A stretch of 64,000 nucleotides of DNA from assembly GCA_934095965.1 (NCBI GenBank), contig CAKOKR010000001.1:1-64000 (forward strand). Reading direction: 5' to 3'. The notes under the pieces are model-generated. The model did not search any database and was not told where the DNA came from. It saw only the letters and a list, made by a program, of their open reading frames with translations. The DNA is from an uncultured Bacilli bacterium. Its GTDB lineage: Bacteria; Bacillota_I; Bacilli_A; RF39; UBA660. Both the position numbers and the translations under genes were made by a program. Shown piece by piece: positions 56,709 through 64,000 of the stretch. Numbering within the stretch: the first letter of the stretch is position 1; the number at the start of each line of letters is the position of its first letter.

Positions 56709-58127
56709 ATGAAAGTAAGAACACGTTATGCACCAAGTCCTACTGGATACATGCATATAGGAAATTTAAGAACAGCAATATTTGAATATTTATTAGCAAA
56801 AAAATATAATGGAGATTTTATTTTAAGAATCGAAGATACTGATCAAGAACGTCAAGTTGAAGGAGCTATAGATTTTATTTATAACACTCTAGATATTTGT
56901 GGCTTCAAAATTGATGAAGGTCCAAACAACGAAAAAGGATATGGACCATATATCCAAAGCGAAAGAAAAGATATTTATAAAGAATATGCTTTAAAACTAG
57001 TAGAAATGGGTAAAGCTTATTATTGCTTTTGTAGCGAAGAAGAACTTGCAAACATGCGTGCAAGAGCTGACGAACGTAAAAAACCATTTTTATATGATGG
57101 AAGATGTTCACGTTTAAGTAAAGAAAAAATTGAAGAAAATTTAAAAAATGGTGTCCCATATGTTATTAGACAAAAAATGCCTAAAACAGGAGAAACTTTA
57201 GTAGAAGATGTAATTTATGGTAAGATTAAAATAGACAATAGTATTTTAGATGATCAAATTTTATTAAAAAGTGATGGATTTCCAACATATAATTTTGCCA
57301 ATGTAATAGATGACCATTTAATGGAAATAACTCATGTTATACGTGGTAAGGAATATTTAGATCAAACTGCAAAATATAATTTATTATATGAAGCATTTGG
57401 CTGGGAAAAACCTACATATATTCACGTAGCAATGGTTTTAGGAGAAGATGGAAACAAACTATCTAAGCGTAATGGTGATGCATCATTCATGGACTTATAC
57501 AATCAAGGATATTTACCAAGTGCAGTTGTAAACTATTTAGTATTACTTGGATGGAGTCCAGAAAATAATCAAGAAATATTTACAATGGAAGAGTTAATTA
57601 AAAATTTCAATGAAACAAGAATAAGTAAATCATCTAGTCAATATGATGTAAAGAAACTACAATGGTTTAATCATCATTATATAAATAACATGAGTGATGA
57701 AGATTACCTAAATTGGATTAAAAAATATTTTAAAAATGATTGCACAGGAAAGAGTGAAGAATGGATTAACAGATTACTTCTTATCTACAAGAGTCATTTA
57801 AATTATGGAAATGAAATAAATGAATTAACAAAAAAATTCTTTGACACAAACTTTGAAATTGAACCAGATGCTGAAGAATTTATGAATAGTGATCCACAAA
57901 CAAAAGAAGTTGTAAAAGTTTTCAAAGAATGTATTGAAAACACAACTGACTGGACAGTTGATACACTTGCAAACGTCATAAATGAAGTAAAAGAAAAAGC
58001 TGGTGTAAAAGGAAAAATGTTATACATGCCAATAAGAATAGCTGCAAGTGGAATAATGCATGGACCAGAACTAGCAGATACATTATACTTAATTGGTAAA
58101 GATGAAATATTAAGAAGGATTAAATAA
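56709..58127 (+). CDS. gltX: Glutamyl-tRNA synthetase
   Basis: 472 residues, class I. HIGH-type motif YAPSPTGYMHIGNLRTAIFEYLLA, RIEDTDQER, FPTYNFANVIDDHLMEITHVIRG and KMSKS-type motif GNKLSKRNGD, then an anticodon-binding C-domain ending VKGKMLYMPIRIAASG. Charges tRNA-Glu, and likely tRNA-Gln where GatCAB is used. AGAGGGAG precedes the ATG. The next gene overlaps by one base. Confidence 0.96.
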   Translation: MKVRTRYAPSPTGYMHIGNLRTAIFEYLLAKKYNGDFILRIEDTDQERQVEGAIDFIYNTLDICGFKIDEGPNNEKGYGPYIQSERKDIYKEYALKLVEMGKAYYCFCSEEELANMRARADERKKPFLYDGRCSRLSKEKIEENLKNGVPYVIRQKMPKTGETLVEDVIYGKIKIDNSILDDQILLKSDGFPTYNFANVIDDHLMEITHVIRGKEYLDQTAKYNLLYEAFGWEKPTYIHVAMVLGEDGNKLSKRNGDASFMDLYNQGYLPSAVVNYLVLLGWSPENNQEIFTMEELIKNFNETRISKSSSQYDVKKLQWFNHHYINNMSDEDYLNWIKKYFKNDCTGKSEEWINRLLLIYKSHLNYGNEINELTKKFFDTNFEIEPDAEEFMNSDPQTKEVVKVFKECIENTTDWTVDTLANVINEVKEKAGVKGKMLYMPIRIAASGIMHGPELADTLYLIGKDEILRRIK

Positions 58128-58528
58128 TGAAATTTAGAATAGGTTGGCTAGTAGTACTAGGATTATTTATAGCTGTAGGAATTTATGTTTATAATTTTTT
58201 CTATGGCGGAGATAAAGTGTATAGTTATTTCGACCGAGACTTTACATTAAAAGTCGGAGACTATGCCAAAGTAAATGAAGAAGTATATGTAAAGTTAGAA
58301 AAAATAACTGACAATAGATGTAAAGAAGAAAACTGTGAAAGAGAAGGAGAGCAAGTAGCTCAAGTAATGGTTATAAATGACCATAGAATTAGAAGATTGG
58401 AACTTGGAACTCTAGCAGAATATAAGCAAAAGGTTGAAAAAACAGACTATACAATAATACTAAAAGGTATAAATGAACAAAACGAAGCAACATTTATGTT
58501 AACAACAAATGAAGATATCAATTACTAA
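58127..58528 (+). CDS. Membrane-anchored hypothetical protein between gltX and cysS
   Basis: 133 residues, family not recognised. N-terminal membrane helix (IGWLVVLGLFIAVGIYVYNFFY) and an outward domain (FTLKVGDYAKVNEEVYVKLEKITDNRCKEENCEREGEQVAQVMVIN) with one Cys pair, reading as a small beta domain. Overlap with gltX and an 11-base gap to cysS place it in one operon with both synthetases, though a functional link is not evident. Confidence 0.7.
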   Translation: MKFRIGWLVVLGLFIAVGIYVYNFFYGGDKVYSYFDRDFTLKVGDYAKVNEEVYVKLEKITDNRCKEENCEREGEQVAQVMVINDHRIRRLELGTLAEYKQKVEKTDYTIILKGINEQNEATFMLTTNEDINY

Positions 58529-58539
58529 GGAGGAAAATC

Positions 58540-59928
58540 ATGAAAATATACAATACTCTCACAAGAAAAATTGAAGAGTTTAAACCAGTTGAAGAAGGAA
58601 AAGTTAAGATGTATACATGTGGACCAACAGTATATCATTATGCCCACATTGGTAATATGAGAAATTATATTGGTCATGACATTTTAGAAAAAACTCTAAG
58701 ATATTTAGGCTATGATGTAAAAAGAGCAATGAACATAACAGATGTAGGTCATTTAACTAGTGATTCAGATTCTGGTGATGATAAAATGGTAGCAAGTGCT
58801 AAAAAAGAACATAAAACAGTAATGGATATTGCAAGATTTTACACTGATGCATTTTTTCATGACTTTGAACTTCTTAATAATAGAGTACCTGATATCGTAA
58901 GCCCAGCAACAGCAAATATTGATGAATATATAAAAATTATAAGTGTTCTTTTAGAAAAAGGATATGCATATGCTGCGGGTGGAAATATATATTTTGATAC
59001 AACAAAATTAGATGACTATTATAAATTAACAAATCATAAAGCAGATGAAATGGTAGTAGGTGTCCGTGAAGGAGTCGAAGAAGATAACTCAAAGAGAAAT
59101 CAAAATGACTTTGTTTTATGGTTTACAAAATCTAAGTTTGAAGATCAAGAACTAAAATGGGAAAGCCCATGGGGATATGGTTATCCTGGATGGCACATTG
59201 AATGTACTGGAATAAGTATCAAATATTTAGGCGAATATTTAGACATTCATGGTGGTGGAGTAGACAATATCTTTCCACATCACACAAATGAAATAGCTCA
59301 AAGTGAAGCATATCTTGGACACAAATGGTGTAATTATTGGTTTCATAATGAACACTTAAATGATGAAAGTGGAAAAATGAGTAAAAGCCATGGAGCAATA
59401 CTAACAGTAAGTCTTATAAAAGAAAAAGGCTATAATCCATTAAGTTTTAGATATATGTGCCTGTTAAGTCATTATCGTCGTCAATTAACATTTTCATATG
59501 ACTCACTAGATGGAGCAGAAAATGCTTATAAGAAATTAAAAAATAAAACTTTAGCATTAAAATTTGAACAAGATGTAAATGAAGAAGAATTTAATCACTG
59601 GAAAAAATTATTCACAGACTGTCTTGAAGATGATTTAAATACTGCAAATGCAATCACAGTGCTTCATGATTTATTAAAAAGTGACGTATCCATGGGAACA
59701 AAATATAAACTAGTTCATAGTTTTGATGAAGTACTAAGTTTAGACTTACTTAAGCAAGAAAAAATAACGCTTCCAAATGAAGAAGAAATATTAGCAAAAA
59801 TAAATCTAAGAAACGAAGCAAAGAAAAATAAAGATTATGAAACTGCAGATAAAATTAGAGAAGAACTATTAGTTCAAGGAATAGTTTTAAAAGATACCCG
59901 AGAAGGTACAATATACGAGGCTAAATAA
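58540..59928 (+). CDS. cysS: Cysteinyl-tRNA synthetase
   Basis: 462 residues, class I. KMYTCGPTVYHYAHIGNMRNYIG (zinc Cys and HIGH-type), WGYGYPGWHIECTGIS, DIHGGGVDNIFPHHTNEIAQSEA and KMSKS motif SGKMSKSHGAIL. Charges tRNA-Cys. AAGGAGG precedes the ATG. Its last base is the first of the next gene. Confidence 0.96.
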   Translation: MKIYNTLTRKIEEFKPVEEGKVKMYTCGPTVYHYAHIGNMRNYIGHDILEKTLRYLGYDVKRAMNITDVGHLTSDSDSGDDKMVASAKKEHKTVMDIARFYTDAFFHDFELLNNRVPDIVSPATANIDEYIKIISVLLEKGYAYAAGGNIYFDTTKLDDYYKLTNHKADEMVVGVREGVEEDNSKRNQNDFVLWFTKSKFEDQELKWESPWGYGYPGWHIECTGISIKYLGEYLDIHGGGVDNIFPHHTNEIAQSEAYLGHKWCNYWFHNEHLNDESGKMSKSHGAILTVSLIKEKGYNPLSFRYMCLLSHYRRQLTFSYDSLDGAENAYKKLKNKTLALKFEQDVNEEEFNHWKKLFTDCLEDDLNTANAITVLHDLLKSDVSMGTKYKLVHSFDEVLSLDLLKQEKITLPNEEEILAKINLRNEAKKNKDYETADKIREELLVQGIVLKDTREGTIYEAK

Positions 59929-61085
59929 TGAAGAAGGTTTATATTCTCTTTATAAGCCTCTTTTTTCTCTATCCAACATCTATTCAAGCAGAAAACTTTG
60001 ATATAACTGCCAAAAATGCTATTCTTTATAACATTAATGATAATGAAATATTATATGAAAAATCTGCAGATGAAAAAGTAAGTATAGCAAGCTTGACAAA
60101 AATTATGACATCAATCGTAGCAATAGAAAAAATAGAGGATTTAAATGCTTACATTACTATAACAAATAAAGACTTCGAAGGAACAAATGGATATTCTAAA
60201 GCAGGTTTTAAAGTAAATGACAAAGTAACATACTTAGATTTATTATATGGAATAATTCTTCCCAGCGGAGCAGATGCTGTTAATGCAATTGTAAATAACA
60301 CATATGGTTATGACGAATTTATTAGTAAAATGAATGAACTAGCTAAAAAATTAAATTTGACAAACACATCTTTTTCAAATCCAATTGGTAAAGATAGCAC
60401 CACAAACTATTCAACCGCAAGCAATTTAAGCAAATTATTAACATACGCATTAAAAAATAAAACATTTAAAAAAATCTTTACAACAAAAAAATATATTACA
60501 ACAAATAATATTGAACTAACAAGCACAGTTTTAAGATATGCAAACGATTCAATTGATGTAACTCCAATCGCCGGAGCAAAAAGTGGATTCACAAAAGAAG
60601 CAGGAAGATGTTTAGCATCACTATATTATAAGGATAATCCATCATTAATTTTTATTGCAATAAATTCAAGTCAAGAAACATCATCAAGTGCTATCAAAGA
60701 TACATTATTAGTTTATAATTATTATGAAAAAAACTATAGTAAACAATCTATTATAAATGATGATACCAAAATAACAACAATTCCCATAAAATTAAGTAAA
60801 CAAAAAACATATGAAATCACAGGTAGTGAAAATATCACCAAATATTTAAAAAATGATAGTAATATAACATATAAATATAATGGGGTAGAGAAAATAGAAT
60901 TTAATACTAAAAAAGGGACAAAACTTGGAACAGTTTCAATTTACAATAATGATAAACTATTAACAACACAAGATGTATACCTTGAAAGTGATATAAATTA
61001 TTATCAAGTTAAAAATATAGCACTTGTATTGATATCATTATTAATACTATTAATCATAATAATAAAAAAGAAGGTGAAAAAATGA
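59928..61085 (+). CDS. D-alanyl-D-alanine carboxypeptidase (S11, DacA/PBP5-like)
   Basis: 385 residues. Signal peptide (VYILFISLFFLYPTSIQA), SxxK motif IASLTKIMTSIVA, second motif LPSGADAVNAI (SGA instead of the usual SxN), third motif GAKSGFTKEAGRCL (KSG for KTG), a PBP5-type C-terminal beta domain and a final membrane helix (IALVLISLLILLIIIIKKK). It trims peptidoglycan stem peptides outside the membrane. Overlaps uppS by four bases. Confidence 0.9.
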   Translation: MKKVYILFISLFFLYPTSIQAENFDITAKNAILYNINDNEILYEKSADEKVSIASLTKIMTSIVAIEKIEDLNAYITITNKDFEGTNGYSKAGFKVNDKVTYLDLLYGIILPSGADAVNAIVNNTYGYDEFISKMNELAKKLNLTNTSFSNPIGKDSTTNYSTASNLSKLLTYALKNKTFKKIFTTKKYITTNNIELTSTVLRYANDSIDVTPIAGAKSGFTKEAGRCLASLYYKDNPSLIFIAINSSQETSSSAIKDTLLVYNYYEKNYSKQSIINDDTKITTIPIKLSKQKTYEITGSENITKYLKNDSNITYKYNGVEKIEFNTKKGTKLGTVSIYNNDKLLTTQDVYLESDINYYQVKNIALVLISLLILLIIIIKKKVKK

Positions 61086-61783
61086 TAAATCACATTGCGA
61101 TAATAGTGGATGGTAACGGAAGATGGGCTCAAGAAAGAGGTTTAAAAAGAAGTGAAGGACACAAACACGGAGCACAAACTTTAGAAAAAATAATTCTTTA
61201 TGCAAATGAACACCATCTTACAAATTATTTAAGTTTATATGTTTTTTCAACAGAAAATTTTAAAAGAAGTGAAGAAGAAGTAAATTATCTAATGGATTTA
61301 TTTATTAAATGGTTTAATAAAGCAAAAGATAAATATAATAAAGAAAACATTAAAGTATTATTTTCAAAAGATGATTCTTTATTAAAACCAGATATAGTAA
61401 ACAAAATAAATGAATTAGAAAATGCAACTAAGAATAACAATGGTCTAACAGTTAACTTTTGTCTTTCATACGGAGGAAGAAACGAAATAATTCATGCAAC
61501 CAAAGAAATAGCCAAAAAAGTAAAGAATAATCTACTTTCAATAGATAACATAACCGAAGACTTATTTCAAAAAAATTTATACCAACAACTTCCAGATATT
61601 GACCTGTTAATTAGAACCAGCGGAGAACAAAGAATAAGTAACTTCATGCTATGGCAATTATCATATGCAGAATTTTTATTCATAGATACATATTTTCCAG
61701 ACTTCACACCTGAAGACTTGGAAAAAGCAATTAATGAATACCAAAAAAGAGACCGTCGTTTCGGTCAAATAAAAAAAGGCTAA
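61082..61783 (+). CDS. uppS: Isoprenyl transferase (undecaprenyl diphosphate synthase)
   Basis: 233 residues. HIAIIVDGNGRWAQERGLKRSEGHKHGAQTLEKII (catalytic Asp and P-loop), YLSLYVFSTENFKRSEEEVNYLM, LSYGGRNEIIHATKEIA and DLLIRTSGEQRISNFMLWQLSYAEFLF. Makes the C55 lipid carrier for cell wall synthesis. cdsA, its frequent neighbour, is absent; an opposite-strand gene follows instead. Confidence 0.94.
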   Translation: MINHIAIIVDGNGRWAQERGLKRSEGHKHGAQTLEKIILYANEHHLTNYLSLYVFSTENFKRSEEEVNYLMDLFIKWFNKAKDKYNKENIKVLFSKDDSLLKPDIVNKINELENATKNNNGLTVNFCLSYGGRNEIIHATKEIAKKVKNNLLSIDNITEDLFQKNLYQQLPDIDLLIRTSGEQRISNFMLWQLSYAEFLFIDTYFPDFTPEDLEKAINEYQKRDRRFGQIKKG

Positions 61784-61795
61784 CCAAGCCTTTTT
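61773..61795. terminator. Bidirectional terminator after uppS
   Basis: AAAAAGGCT and AGCCTTTTT arms with a 5-base loop. Confidence 0.75.
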
Positions 61796-62510
61796 AAAAT
61801 GGCATAAATTTTAAAGCTAAGTACATACCAAAAGTAACAGCACTTGCTATAATAAGAATTGTTCTGGTAAATCCAGCCATTCCAAATTTTTGCTTATCTT
61901 CTAAGCTCTTTAAGTATTCTTCATTTTCTTTAAACTTACCAAAGTTTGGATTACTTCTTGTTAAAGTAAGTCCCTGAGATAAACTATTTGTATTTGCATC
62001 TTCCATTTCATTTTTATAAGAATTAGCAAGCATTGATAAAGCATCATGTTCATCATTAGATTTAATATTTTTAACACCATCAATTATTTTCTTACTTTCA
62101 AGCATAGTTTTGATATAATTGTTTATATTTTCGTCACTAGCCATAAGTCCATCAAACAATTCTTTATTATTTAAATATAAATTATATCTAGTAATAAATC
62201 TCTTTATATAATTTTTTATAAAAACAGCTTCTTCATCAGTAATAATTAATTTAGATAATAAATTATTTAACAACCCATTTTCATCAGTATTATAATAAAA
62301 TCCATTTTTTAAATATGTGAAAATATCATCTGGACTCATTGTAAAGAGTACCGGATTAATTCTACTTAACATATATCCATTTAATCTTATATAATTTCCT
62401 TCATAAACTAAAGCATCCATTCCTTGGTCATACTTAAAATTAGCTAAATTTGGATAGCTTTTTTGAAAATTTGTTAACACTTCATTCAAATTAACTACTT
62501 GATTATTCAT
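61794..62510 (-). CDS. Tail-anchored hypothetical protein, 238 residues
   Basis: The family is not recognised. Helical cytoplasmic domain (MNNQVVNLNEVLTNFQKSYPNL; YIKRFITRYNLYLNNKELFDGL) followed by a C-terminal membrane helix (TRTILIIASAVTFGMYLALKFM). No signal peptide, so it is probably held at the membrane by its tail. Converges on uppS. The ribosome binding site is weak (GTGTGATAAT). Confidence 0.6.
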   Translation of the reverse strand: MNNQVVNLNEVLTNFQKSYPNLANFKYDQGMDALVYEGNYIRLNGYMLSRINPVLFTMSPDDIFTYLKNGFYYNTDENGLLNNLLSKLIITDEEAVFIKNYIKRFITRYNLYLNNKELFDGLMASDENINNYIKTMLESKKIIDGVKNIKSNDEHDALSMLANSYKNEMEDANTNSLSQGLTLTRSNPNFGKFKENEEYLKSLEDKQKFGMAGFTRTILIIASAVTFGMYLALKFMPF

Positions 62511-62723
62511 ATTATCACACTACCTATCATAATAATGATACCAAAAATTTACCCAAATAGCAACAGCAACTATGCCAATTTTAAAAATTACCCCCCTTTT
62601 TTGCAAAATGAAGCTTCGAAAGTGGGAGAGATATGCAAAAAAAGCCCCAAAAAAAGACAAATTTGCGGTTTGCTTAATTTTGCTCAATTTGTTAAAGTAT
62701 TTTCTCGAAAGGAGGAAAGACTC

Positions 62724-63119
62724 ATGAATCATGTAATATTAGTTGGAAGACTTGCAACTGATCCCATTGTTGAAGAAACATCAACGGGTAAAAAAAGAAC
62801 ATGTGTGAACTTAGCGATTCCCCGCGGCTATCGAAACGCTAATGGAGTATATGAAACCGATTTTATTCGTATTGTTCTTTGGAATGGCATGGCATCAAAT
62901 ACAAAAGAGTATTGCCATCAAGGTGATATGATTGGTATAAAGGGAAGAATTCAAAATCGTTCATACGAAATTGAACCTGAAAATAAAGAAGAAAAACCAA
63001 TAACTAAGTATATCACCGAAGTAATCGCTGAAAAAGTCTCATTCATCTCATCAAAAAATAGCATTTCTGAAGATGAAGACAGCGATACAATTGAATCAAA
63101 CATCATAAATTGCTATTAA
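62724..63119 (+). CDS. ssb: Single-stranded DNA-binding protein
   Basis: 131 residues. OB fold: MNHVILVGRLATDPIVEETSTGKKRTCVNLAIPRGYRNANGVYETDFIRIVLWNGMASNTKEYCHQGDMIGIKGRIQNRSYE read in order over the first 85 residues. The acidic tip DDDIPF that recruits partners in most SSBs is absent; the end is acidic, then SNIINCY. AAAGGAGG precedes the ATG. An upstream in-frame extension (62499) is rejected. About 200 bases upstream hold no gene. Confidence 0.88.
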   Translation: MNHVILVGRLATDPIVEETSTGKKRTCVNLAIPRGYRNANGVYETDFIRIVLWNGMASNTKEYCHQGDMIGIKGRIQNRSYEIEPENKEEKPITKYITEVIAEKVSFISSKNSISEDEDSDTIESNIINCY

Positions 63120-63150
63120 ATCACTAAATATATTTACATGTGGTAAAATA

Positions 63151-63180
63151 TTTACAAAAAGACACCAATTTTGTTATACT
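63151..63180 (+). promoter_or_regulatory. Promoter of the second XRE regulator
   Basis: TTTACA, 18 bases, TATACT. Confidence 0.55.
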
Positions 63181-63207
63181 AAGTCTGAACAGAGATGAGG
63201 TGTAATC

Positions 63208-63564
63208 ATGCTAAGAGGTAATAGACTTAAAGAATGTCGTATAAAAAAAGGCTTAACTCAAGATGAATTAGGATCATTAGTTGGTGTTGGAAAATCAGCA
63301 ATTTGCTGTTATGAAAAAGAAACACGTAATCCAAGTTTAGAAACAATCCTAGAATTTATGACAATTCTTGGTGTATCATCTGACTATCTTCTTGGAGCAG
63401 ATACTTTAGCAAAAACAACTGCAAACAAAAGAATTGAATATCACACAATGACAAAAGAAGAAGTTCAATTCATTAATGAATTACGTAAAGATAAAGTTGT
63501 TTATGAAATTTTATTTGCTGATCCAAAAAGAGGCTCAGAATTAGTAAAAAAACATTTTGGATAA
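63208..63564 (+). CDS. XRE-family regulator with C-terminal extension
   Basis: 118 residues. HTH: RLKECRIKKGLTQDELGSLVGVGKSAICCYEKETRNPSLETILEFMTILGVSSDYLLGAD. The last 50 residues (YHTMTKEEVQFINELRKDKVVYEILFADPKRGSELVKKHFG) are common to a Bacilli group of small regulators and may mediate dimerisation. Target unknown. GAGGTGTAATC precedes the ATG. Confidence 0.85.
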   Translation: MLRGNRLKECRIKKGLTQDELGSLVGVGKSAICCYEKETRNPSLETILEFMTILGVSSDYLLGADTLAKTTANKRIEYHTMTKEEVQFINELRKDKVVYEILFADPKRGSELVKKHFG

Positions 63565-63568
63565 CATA

Positions 63569-63598
63569 AAGAAGGTGTTTCTAACATCTTCTTTTTCT
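63569..63598 (+). terminator. Terminator
   Basis: AAGAAGGTGTT and AACATCTTCTT (one G-T pair), 3-base loop, T run. Confidence 0.75.
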
Positions 63599-63627
63599 AT
63601 TTTTCATATACTTAACTAGGTGACCAT

Positions 63628-64000
63628 ATGAAAAAAATTCAAATTTTATCTATATCGATAATAACATTATTCAGCTTCTTTTACACTGAAAAAATATCAA
63701 ATTTAACATTACAAAAAAATGAAATATATCAAGAAATAACCAAGCACTCTAGTGAATATGAAGAAAAATATGTAAATGCAATAATTAATAATGATGAAAT
63801 AACCCCCGGACTAAACGGCCGGATTGTAAATGTAAAAAATAGTTTTTACAATATGATTGATTTAAACACTTTTAATTCTTACTACTTACTTTATGATGTT
63901 ACATATCCCGAGGTATCACTTGAAAAAAACAAAGACAAAATTGTATCCCAAGGAAACCCGTTAAAAAATGCAGTGAGCTTCGTTGTAGAAAGTAACAACA
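63628..64000 (+). CDS. Exported protein, 3' truncated by window edge
   Basis: 124 residues are visible to the edge with no stop. N-terminal membrane or signal helix (IQILSISIITLFSFFYTE), then a polar helix (LQKNEIYQEITKHSSEYEEKY) and ITPGLNGRIVNVKNSFYNMIDLNTFNSYYL. The NxxEITPGLNGR-type segment occurs before catalytic domains in several exported Firmicute proteins, for example polysaccharide deacetylases, but the diagnostic part is beyond the window. AGGTGACCAT precedes the ATG. Confidence 0.6.
   Translation, partial: MKKIQILSISIITLFSFFYTEKISNLTLQKNEIYQEITKHSSEYEEKYVNAIINNDEITPGLNGRIVNVKNSFYNMIDLNTFNSYYLLYDVTYPEVSLEKNKDKIVSQGNPLKNAVSFVVESNN

Noticed and set aside
62499..62723. N-terminal extension of SSB
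   Set aside because: The canonical MNHVILVGR start has AAAGGAGG just before it; the upstream frame is not protein-like.
1..64000. CRISPR array
   Set aside because: No set of evenly spaced direct repeats with unique spacers was seen; the only tandem repeat is the coding cysteine repeat.
1..64000. Mycoplasma genetic code (TGA as Trp)
   Set aside because: Trp is encoded by TGG throughout and several genes end cleanly at TGA before terminators or overlapping starts.

Overview
The window is a very AT-rich, gene-dense bacterial segment with strong Shine-Dalgarno sites (AGGAGG/AGGTG), TTGACA-17-TATAAT promoters and standard stop usage: TGA ends several genes and Trp is TGG. The order rlmB, sigma-H-like gene, secE, nusG, together with lgt, uppS, the MnmL/MnmM-type tRNA genes and CpaF/TadB/TadC genes without outer-membrane parts, points to a monoderm Bacilli-type Firmicute, perhaps an uncultured gut lineage close to RF39/Mycoplasmatota. 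That placement is inference. No insertion sequence, prophage or CRISPR array was seen.

Region 1 (1-12.3 kb) is accessory. It holds the 3' part of a type I-like methyltransferase fused to a target-recognition domain, two proteins with HEPN-type R[N/D/H]xxxH motifs (one with two), an SF1 helicase carrying a nuclease-like insertion, a metallophosphoesterase, a DUF1848 gene plus a truncated copy of it, a DIP1984-like protein, several orphans, an 18-cysteine mini-protein, an XRE regulator and a 21-codon gene with its own promoter.

Region 2 (12.4-34.5 kb) is mostly housekeeping: DUF362, CinA-like, MnmL-like radical SAM, tRNA-Thr, rlmB-sigma-secE-nusG, a glycosyltransferase that seems to start at AUU, an HD hydrolase, a TetR/MMPL exporter pair, MnmM, an ABC importer, an M14 peptidase and a three-gene orphan operon. 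Decayed genes lie at 29.4-30.6 kb.

Region 3 (34.5-49.6 kb) is the most distinctive block: a Tad-like assembly machine. It has two secreted surface proteins (one of 1138 residues with a thioester-type fold), a TadE-like protein, two SAF/CpaB proteins, a CpaF/TadA ATPase, TadB and TadC. A separate promoter with a perfect palindrome in its spacer then serves two tiny paired pilin-like proteins, two pseudopilins, a CpaE-like protein without the Walker lysine, and two VirB2-like membrane proteins. A divergent Ser/Thr-rich anchored protein closes the block. No sortase or prepilin peptidase is visible.

Region 4 (49.6-64 kb) is housekeeping again: uvrA, lgt, a thioredoxin-reductase-like gene, a membrane metallopeptidase, mazEF, gltX, cysS, dacA-like, uppS, ssb, an XRE regulator and a partial exported protein.

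Two intergenic transcripts (20229-20385 plus, 47937-48046 minus) have a good promoter, a closing stem, an inner hairpin and a terminator, and each exposes CUCCUUUC, the anti-Shine-Dalgarno core of 16S rRNA. A third structured region (10005-10186) has a similar layout. Together they suggest an undescribed family of small RNAs that act on ribosome binding sites. All functional statements rest on reading motifs by eye; no search or fold was run.
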